Shown in pieces: positions 16,455 through 22,302 of a DNA stretch of 23,157 nucleotides (the first letter of the stretch is position 1; each line of letters begins with the position of its first letter). Position numbers and translations under genes: made by a program. The DNA is from a virus, in IMG/VR virus record IMGVR_UViG_3300044858_004986, positions 1-23,157 of that record; one strand, given 5' to 3'. The notes under the pieces are model-generated. The model did no database searches and had not been told where the DNA came from. It worked only from the letters and a program-made list of their open reading frames with translations.

Positions 16455-17127
16455 TTCACTAATGTTTGATTTTATAAAATTTAACAAAAAAATGTCCAAA
16501 TTTGTAGTTGGTGCAGAAGGTAATATTTCTTGGAAGTTTAATGATACTAATTTTGTTATTAAGTGCAGTGGGTATAAACTTTCAGAAATTACCGAAGAAT
16601 CTTTAGTAATTTGTGATCTAAATGATTCTTTAAAAAAATTTGAAAATAATAAACGACCTAGTATAGAAGTTGGCTTTCATTCTTGGTTATTAAAAAATAC
16701 TAAATTCAAAGTTATAGCGCATACACACCCTACAAATGTAATGAAAATATTGTGTTCTGAAAAAAATACTAATATTTTTTCATCAAAAAGAATGTTCCCA
16801 GATCAGGTTGTGTTTAATGGAAAAAAATCATGCGTTGTTCCTTACGCAAATCCGGGTAAAGATTTGTTTGAGCAAATATGTTTTCAAGTAACAAAATATG
16901 AACAAGAAAATAATGAATTTCCTAGATTAATTTTGTTGCAAAATCACGGTATCATCTGTTGTGCTAATAGTTTTTCTGAAGCTATTACAATTACTGAAAT
17001 ATGTGATAAATCAGCAGAAATTTTTAATGGGGTTATGAGCATGGCAGAATTTCCAACCTTTCTTAATGAAAAACAAATATTAGATTTAGAAAATGATGAA
17101 AGAGAAAAATATAGAAAAAATATATGA
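16447..17127 (+). CDS. Class II aldolase/adducin family protein
   Basis: This 226-residue protein belongs to the zinc-dependent class II aldolase family (FucA/AraD/MtnB group). It shows the phosphate-binding GAEGNIS (22-28) and SGYKLSEIT (41-49). E74 in PSIEVGFH fits the catalytic acid. H92-T-H94-P gives two zinc ligands and H167 in LLQNHG gives the third. The set of active-site residues is complete, so an active aldolase or epimerase is likely. The family cleaves or epimerises phosphorylated ketoses such as fuculose- or ribulose-phosphate; the substrate here is unknown. It overlaps the kinase gene by 8 nt and the HAD gene by 4 nt, consistent with one pathway. Confidence 0.85.
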   Translation: MNNSLMFDFIKFNKKMSKFVVGAEGNISWKFNDTNFVIKCSGYKLSEITEESLVICDLNDSLKKFENNKRPSIEVGFHSWLLKNTKFKVIAHTHPTNVMKILCSEKNTNIFSSKRMFPDQVVFNGKKSCVVPYANPGKDLFEQICFQVTKYEQENNEFPRLILLQNHGIICCANSFSEAITITEICDKSAEIFNGVMSMAEFPTFLNEKQILDLENDEREKYRKNI

Positions 17128-17426
17128 AACAAACAAAAATAATATATGTTGATATTGATGAAACTATTTGCTTCTATGATGGCGAACGACAGTATGCTTT
17201 AGCTATTCCCAATAAAACAAACATCAGTAAGATAAATAAGCTTTATGACGAAGGCAATCGAATTGTCTATTGGACTGCAAGAGGTAGCAGATCTGGCATA
17301 GACTGGACTGCTCTTACCAAACAGCAGCTTAGTCAATGGGGAGCCAAATATCATGAGCTATACTGTGACAAGCCGTACTATGATATATTTGTAGAAGACA
17401 AAAGTATTAGGATAGAAGAACTATGA
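17124..17426 (+). CDS. HAD-superfamily phosphatase, capsule-biosynthesis type
   Basis: This is a compact HAD phosphatase of 100 residues. Motif I is VDIDET (D10 nucleophile, D12 acid/base), motif II is YWTARG (49-54), K83 in DKPYYD is the motif III lysine and VEDKS (90-94) supplies the motif IV acid. There is no cap domain, as in small phosphatases found in capsule and sugar-nucleotide loci. It probably dephosphorylates a sugar phosphate or trims an intermediate in the aldolase/kinase pathway. Base composition becomes less AT-rich at exactly this gene compared with its upstream neighbours. Start and stop both overlap neighbours as ATGA. Confidence 0.8.
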   Translation: MKQTKIIYVDIDETICFYDGERQYALAIPNKTNISKINKLYDEGNRIVYWTARGSRSGIDWTALTKQQLSQWGAKYHELYCDKPYYDIFVEDKSIRIEEL

Positions 17427-17887
17427 TCATCGTGTCACATAGAGGCAATCTTGATGGGCCTGATCTAACTCAAGAGAATAGTCCAGCATACATTGACAAG
17501 GCAATTCGTGTTGGGTTTGATGTTGAGATCGACCTTAGATGTATTGACAATGAACTATATCTAGGTCATGATTATCCAAACCATCACATCAACTTATCAT
17601 GGTTATATGATAGACGCGATAGACTTTGGATTCATTGTAAAGATCTTCGAGCAGCTTCTATCATTAATGAGTGCGGAGCGTTTCGTTTTTTTTGCCATGT
17701 TTCAGATCCATTTTCTTTAATCCATCCTTACTACCTATGGGTTCACGACATATCATTGATTACGGACTATACATCCTGTATTGTACCACTAATCAGTATG
17801 GATGATATCAACAGTTTCAAGCACAAGGATCGCGTAGCTGGAATTTGCACAGATTATACCAATAAACTTAAAGGTATATATCTATGA
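17423..17887 (+). CDS. Short GDPD/PI-PLC-like phosphodiesterase domain protein
   Basis: The 154-residue protein has the opening HRG of the glycerophosphodiester phosphodiesterase family (H6-R7-G8), E18-N19, DVEIDLR (33-39, E35 and D37 metal ligands) and GHD (48-50, second catalytic histidine). These are the main active-site elements, all within the first 50 residues. The barrel after this is much shorter than the roughly 240 residues usual for GDPD enzymes, ending near IYL. It may hydrolyse a phosphodiester such as glycerophosphoryl or a nucleotide-linked group, or act as a lipid/glycan-modifying domain. It lies between the HAD phosphatase and nucleotidyltransferase, overlapping each by 4 nt. 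Confidence 0.65.
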   Translation: MIIVSHRGNLDGPDLTQENSPAYIDKAIRVGFDVEIDLRCIDNELYLGHDYPNHHINLSWLYDRRDRLWIHCKDLRAASIINECGAFRFFCHVSDPFSLIHPYYLWVHDISLITDYTSCIVPLISMDDINSFKHKDRVAGICTDYTNKLKGIYL

Positions 17888-19461
17888 AGGTTGCCGATAA
17901 TATTCAGCTTATTATCCCGATGTCTGGAACTGGCAAACGCTTTTTGGATGCAGGATATGACAGACCAAAGCCATTAATTGAAGTAGATGGATTACCAATA
18001 ATTCACCATGTACTTAATCTTTTTTCGGGAGTTACAGATGTTGTGTTTATTTGTAATAATGATCACTTAAGAAATACCGATATGGAAAAGGTATTGATGA
18101 CTATATGTCCATTTGGAAAAATAGTTGGTATTGATTCATATAAAAAAGGCCCAGTGTATGCCGTGTTACAGGCGGCTGACCAAATTTCAAAAACCAAGGA
18201 AATCATTGTTAGTTATTGTGATTATGGGACATATTGGAATTTTAATAAATTTATAGAAACTGCAAGGGCGAGTAATTATGATGGTTCAATAGCTTGTTAC
18301 ACAGGGTTCCATCCCCATATGTTAGGCTCTGACAACTATGCTTTTTGTAGGGAAAAAAATAAAGAACTGATTGAGATAAAAGAAAAAGAGCCATTTACAA
18401 ATAATAAAATGAGTGAATATGCTTCAAATGGGACTTACTACTTTAAAAGTGGGCAAATTTTAAAAAAATATTTCAAACAATTAATTGATTTAGACATTAG
18501 TTTAAATGGGGAATATTATGTAAGCTTGGTTTATAATTTACTAATTAAAGATGGTTTACGGGTTAATATTTTTGAAATTGAAAATATGTTACAATGGGGA
18601 ACCCCGTATGATTTAGAAATATATAAAGGGTGGTCGAAATATTTCAATAATATTAAAAAACAAATCAAGCGCAGCCATTGCCCTAAAAACACCACTTTAG
18701 TTTTGCCAATGTCAGGCAAGGGAAGTAGGTTTTCTGAAGTAGGATACGATGTCCCAAAACCCCTCCTTCCTATTAATCAAAATGTGATGGTAGTGGAAGC
18801 TGTCAAATGTTTACCTACAACCGACAATAAAATATTTATTTGTCTTGAAGAACATATTAAGAATTTTTCAATAGATACTATATTGAAAAATAACTTCAGT
18901 TGTAAAATTGTCTCGATTCAATCAGTAACACAGGGACAAGCTTGTACCTGTGAATTAGGAATTAAAAACGAAAACATTAATTTAGAAGACCCAATTTTGA
19001 TTTCAGCTTGTGATAACACAATGTATTTTGATGCTGAAAAAGTTCAAAAATTGTTGGATGATGAAAATATTGATGTTATTGTATGGTCATTTAGAAATAA
19101 TCAATCAAGCAAACTTAGTCCTAACTCCTATGCGTGGTTAGAAGTAGATGATAATGATAATATAAAAAATGTTTCCTGTAAAAAATTTATATATGATGAT
19201 CCATTGAAACATCATGCAATAATTGGAACTATGTTTTTTAGAAAAGCTAAATTTTTTTTAGATGGCTTGTATAAAAATTATCAATCAAAAATAACAACAA
19301 ACAGTGAATATTATGTTGATGATGTTTTGAACCAAAATATAAAAAGTGGTCTAGTTGTAAAAGTGTTTGAAGTTGAAAATTATATTTGTTGGGGAACACC
19401 TAACGATTACCAAACTTATACCTACTGGAACGAATACTTTGTTAAATCTAATAAATATTAA
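17884..19461 (+). CDS. Fused tandem sugar nucleotidyltransferase (two NTP_transferase domains)
   Basis: This 525-residue protein holds two copies of a nucleotidyltransferase domain. Copy 1 has MSGTGKRF (13-20) and PKP (28-30), then D in SYCDYGTYW, and ends with WGTP (238-241) and YKGWSKYF. Copy 2 repeats this with MSGKGSRF (276-283), PKPL, SACDNTMYF, and WGTP (503-506) plus YWNEYF. The repeat period is about 264 residues. Both keep the G-x-G-x-R...P-K-P loop that binds NTP and sugar phosphate, and the metal-binding D, so both may be active. The reaction is NTP + sugar-1-phosphate to NDP-sugar. The two sites could make different activated sugars. The 5' end has composition like the HAD/GDPD genes and the rest is more AT-rich. 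The stop overlaps ATG 19461 as TAATG. Confidence 0.85.
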   Translation: MKVADNIQLIIPMSGTGKRFLDAGYDRPKPLIEVDGLPIIHHVLNLFSGVTDVVFICNNDHLRNTDMEKVLMTICPFGKIVGIDSYKKGPVYAVLQAADQISKTKEIIVSYCDYGTYWNFNKFIETARASNYDGSIACYTGFHPHMLGSDNYAFCREKNKELIEIKEKEPFTNNKMSEYASNGTYYFKSGQILKKYFKQLIDLDISLNGEYYVSLVYNLLIKDGLRVNIFEIENMLQWGTPYDLEIYKGWSKYFNNIKKQIKRSHCPKNTTLVLPMSGKGSRFSEVGYDVPKPLLPINQNVMVVEAVKCLPTTDNKIFICLEEHIKNFSIDTILKNNFSCKIVSIQSVTQGQACTCELGIKNENINLEDPILISACDNTMYFDAEKVQKLLDDENIDVIVWSFRNNQSSKLSPNSYAWLEVDDNDNIKNVSCKKFIYDDPLKHHAIIGTMFFRKAKFFLDGLYKNYQSKITTNSEYYVDDVLNQNIKSGLVVKVFEVENYICWGTPNDYQTYTYWNEYFVKSNKY

Positions 19462-20338
19462 TGGATCTTTTTTGTTGTTTGATGATCTTCAAGGTATTCA
19501 TATTTCTGAATATTATAATTATTGTATTAAATTATTGTTGGATGAGATGAGAAAATGTAATAGTAAAATTAATATCATATTTGGAAATTTAAATTTTGAT
19601 TTTAAAAATGACAACAAGGTTATAAGAATAGATGTTCAATACGAACATACTTTAGTTTTAGAAGGAGGTAGATCTGTAGAAGAAAAAATAACAGGCAACA
19701 TTTTTACTTCTGATAATGAAAAAAAATACCTTGTCAGGATCCCAAATTTTAATTATTATAATTCCCTAGATCATGTTATAGAATATAGTAATCCAAACAT
19801 TATTAATTGTGAGGAGTGCCCTACAGAAAAAATTAAATCTTATTCTAAAAAATGTAAATACATTTCTCCATTGATTTATGATGATGTAAATTTAGTTAAC
19901 TCTGGAAGACATAGAAGTATCAGTTTATTTTCAAGAAATTCAAGTCAGAGAAGAGAATTTTTATTAGATAAATTAAATATAAAAAATTTCGATAATGTGT
20001 TTTCAAAAAATGACCTTAAAAATTTATATGGTCAAACTAAGATAATGGTTAATATTCATCAAACAGATCACCATCATACATTTGAAGAATTGAGAGTCTT
20101 ACCAGCATTATTAAATGGGGTAATAGTAATATCTGAAGATGTACCATTAAAAAAATCAATACCTTATCACGAACATATAATTTGGTGCGACTATAATAAT
20201 ATTATAAAAACCTTAAACGAAGTAACTCAGCAATATGAGAAATTTTACAATTTGATTTTTACGAAAAATTTTATTGAATTAACAAATTATATGAAAAAAA
20301 ATAATGTTAAAAACATTTCTTCTATTATTAACTATTAG
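19461..20338 (+). CDS. GT-B-like glycosyltransferase; start joined to body by a possible one-base frameshift
   Basis: The main body (open in frame from 19367 to 20338) carries a GT-B-like C-terminal domain: SLFSRNSSQRREFLLDKL, then YGQTKIMVNIHQTDHH, FEELRVLPALLNGVIVISED and PYHEHIIW, resembling the donor-binding and E-x-R acceptor region of family 1/GT-B enzymes. The next in-frame ATG upstream is 19367, 95 nt inside the nucleotidyltransferase gene, and the residues before about 19461 look like noise. ATG 19461 forms a TAATG coupled start like its neighbours, but its frame stops early. One added T in the T6 run at 19468-19473 would give MDLFLLFDDL joined to the body (about 292 residues). This may be programmed slippage or a sequence error. 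A TTG at 19472 or 19475 is another possible start. Confidence 0.6.
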
Positions 20339-20350
20339 GAATAATTAATT

Positions 20351-21178
20351 ATGAAAATTCATGGTAATGTTGTTTTAAAGAATGAAAGTTTATTGCTGAC
20401 TCAAATCTTACCTCAATGGAATAAATATCCCATAGACGAGTGGATTATTTATGATGATAATTCAACTGATGATTCTATAGAATTAATAAAAAAAACAATA
20501 TCTAGCAAGGTGACTGTCATCAACGATAAAAGATCAGGGGAATTTAATGAAACCTATTGTAGAGATAGAATGTTAGAGTATAGCCGTAAAGAAAATGCGG
20601 ATATCGTAATTGCTTTGGATGCAGATGAAGTATTATCTACTAATTTTGTTGAAATTTTTAACGAATTAATGAAAGAACATCTTAAATATGATATTCATTA
20701 TTTTTGGTATAACCTTGTTGATGATGTAAATCATTATCGTCAAGATCCTAGTTATATCAATAATTATAAATCTTTCATAATGCCAGTTAAAAAAACAGGA
20801 TCGTTTAAGGAATATCCGCAAATAAATATTCATTGTCCTAGGACAGCCCCAATAGGTTTACCAAAGCTTGGAACAAGCCAGTTTGGATTATTACATTTTC
20901 AAAGTATAAATGTAAAATTTTATGCGTTAAAACAGCTTTGGTACAAACATTGGGAACATATTGGATTGGGACAATCTGTACATAATATTAACAAAAAATA
21001 TGACTCAGTTGTTAATGATTTAAATTTTAATAAAACTAAAATAGATCCAGCTTTGGTTAAAGATATATCATTCGATAAAACAATTTATGATTCTTTACTA
21101 AAAATTAAACAATATGAAAAATATATTGCTGATAATAAAAATGAAGATTTGATAACTTTTGGAAAACAATATCTGTGA
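20351..21178 (+). CDS. Glycosyltransferase family 2-like (GT-A)
   Basis: This 275-residue protein has an early KNES (10-13), IIYDDNSTDDS (32-42) for nucleotide binding, and ALDADEVL (88-95) containing the D-x-D metal site. The RDRMLEYSRKENADIVIALD stretch (71-90) is a typical helix before that site. This pattern (KNE near the start, then DDNSxD) is shared with GT2/GT92-like enzymes that act on polysaccharides. The C-terminal part with HFQSINVKFYALKQLWYKHW may bind acceptor. An AGGA Shine-Dalgarno lies 10 nt upstream. The DNA is AT-rich. Confidence 0.8.
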   Translation: MKIHGNVVLKNESLLLTQILPQWNKYPIDEWIIYDDNSTDDSIELIKKTISSKVTVINDKRSGEFNETYCRDRMLEYSRKENADIVIALDADEVLSTNFVEIFNELMKEHLKYDIHYFWYNLVDDVNHYRQDPSYINNYKSFIMPVKKTGSFKEYPQINIHCPRTAPIGLPKLGTSQFGLLHFQSINVKFYALKQLWYKHWEHIGLGQSVHNINKKYDSVVNDLNFNKTKIDPALVKDISFDKTIYDSLLKIKQYEKYIADNKNEDLITFGKQYL

Positions 21179-21203
21179 CACTAAAAAAAGATAAAAAAAC
21201 AAT

Positions 21204-22178
21204 ATGAAAAAGAAAATTTTAATTTGCGGGGCTGGTGGATTCATCGGAAGTCATTTAGCTAAAAAATTATTGGCTAGTGGTCACATTCTTGTTTGTGTTG
21301 ATATAAAACCATTTAATGAATGGTTTCAATTTCACGACAAAACAACTAATTATGTTTTGGATTTAACAAAACAATCAAGCTGGGATACTTTATCACAATA
21401 TTGTTTTGATGAGGTATATCAACTTGCTGCTGATATGGGTGGAGCAGGGTATATTTTTACAGGGGAAAATGATGCAAATGTAATGCATAACTCTGCCCTA
21501 ATTAACCTTTTGTGTGTTGAATATTGTACAAAAACAAAAGTTAAGAAAGTGTTCTACTCATCGTCAGCCTGTATGTACCCTGCATACAATCAAGAGGATC
21601 CAACCAATCCTAACTGTAAGGAAGAGTCAGCATACCCAGCAGCCCCAGATTCAGAATATGGGTGGGAGAAGCTATTTAGCGAACGCCTGTATTTAGCTTT
21701 TGCTCGTAATCATGGCTTGCAAGTCAGAATCGCTAGATTCCATAATATCTTTGGGCCAGAGGGCACTTGGCAAGGTGGAAAGGAAAAAGCTCCTGCCGCT
21801 GTATGTAGAAAAGTTGCAGAAGCTGTAGATGGCACAAGCATCGAGATATGGGGAGATGGTATACAGACTAGATCTTTCTTGTACATTGATGAGTGTGTAG
21901 AAGGTGTGTTGCGTCTAATGGAATCTGAGGTTACAGGGCCTGTAAACATTGGATCTGATGAAATGATAAGTATTAATGATTTAGCCAAAATGGTAATAGG
22001 CATATCAGGTAAGACTTTATCAATTAAAAACATACCGGGGCCACAAGGTGTACGGGGTAGAAATAGTGATAACACCTTAATTCACAAGGAGTTAGGTTGG
22101 AAACCGACACAACCTCTAATTGAAGGCATGAAAAAAACATATAGTTGGGTGAACACACAGGTGAAGTCCCGTATATAA
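21204..22178 (+). CDS. GDP-mannose 3,5-epimerase-like NAD-dependent epimerase (SDR)
   Basis: This 324-residue extended-SDR enzyme starts with the NAD-binding GAGGFIG (9-15). Several blocks match plant-type GDP-mannose 3,5-epimerase closely: AADMGGAGYI (75-84), SSSACMYPA (119-127), YGWEK (152-156), RFHNIFGPEGTW (178-189), GGKEKAPAA (191-199), WGDGIQTRSF (216-225) and GPQGVRGRNSDN (279-290). The catalytic Y152/K156 pair, acid/base C123 and K195 correspond to Y174, K178, C145 and K217 of the Arabidopsis enzyme by spacing. The reaction converts GDP-mannose to GDP-L-galactose or GDP-L-gulose. This would feed the glycosyltransferases upstream. The first third is AT-rich, the rest is near 47% GC locally, hinting at a chimeric gene. 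ATG 21204 follows a 25-nt gap and lacks a clear Shine-Dalgarno. Confidence 0.85.
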   Translation: MKKKILICGAGGFIGSHLAKKLLASGHILVCVDIKPFNEWFQFHDKTTNYVLDLTKQSSWDTLSQYCFDEVYQLAADMGGAGYIFTGENDANVMHNSALINLLCVEYCTKTKVKKVFYSSSACMYPAYNQEDPTNPNCKEESAYPAAPDSEYGWEKLFSERLYLAFARNHGLQVRIARFHNIFGPEGTWQGGKEKAPAAVCRKVAEAVDGTSIEIWGDGIQTRSFLYIDECVEGVLRLMESEVTGPVNIGSDEMISINDLAKMVIGISGKTLSIKNIPGPQGVRGRNSDNTLIHKELGWKPTQPLIEGMKKTYSWVNTQVKSRI

Positions 22179-22209
22179 CTTTGGGACCGTCATAGTTCAA
22201 CCCTGAATA

Positions 22210-22229
22210 GGGTAGGGTAGGGAGAGAGG
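22210..22229 (+). repeat. G-tract repeat (GGGTA)2-GGG upstream of terminator
   Basis: Three GGG tracts separated by TA, followed by AGAGAGG, form a 20-nt G-rich patch on the + strand. It overlaps the left arm of the terminator hairpin. A two-layer quadruplex is possible but not established. The rest of the 124-nt gap (22179-22302) holds a small ACCCT/AGGGT hairpin (22200-22213), the terminator and the leader of the sulfatase gene. Confidence 0.4.
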
Positions 22230-22253
22230 ATCGTGCGCTCTTCCTACCTTTTT
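22216..22253 (+). terminator. Rho-independent terminator after the glycan island
   Basis: The left arm 22216-22226 pairs with the right arm 22238-22248 over 11 bp with one G-U pair, around an 11-nt loop, followed by five T residues (22249-22253). It is placed 38 nt after the epimerase stop and separates the glycan genes from the sulfatase gene. Confidence 0.8.
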
Positions 22254-22302
22254 ATTTAAATATGGACTATTATTCTATATACTGAAGAGGTAAAGTATTA
22301 CT

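Noticed and set aside
11697-17123. AT-rich block considered as a replication origin
   Set aside because: It is densely coding with conserved proteins, and no iterons or clustered repeats were seen.
22183-22215. tRNA-like T-arm (AGTTCAA within a small hairpin)
   Set aside because: No acceptor stem, D-arm or anticodon arm can be drawn around it.
22255-22283. Promoter-like TTTAAA and TATACT with 17-nt spacing before the sulfatase
   Set aside because: Expected transcription would begin at or after the Shine-Dalgarno-like GAAGAGG at 22284-22290, and the -35 match is weak in AT-rich DNA.
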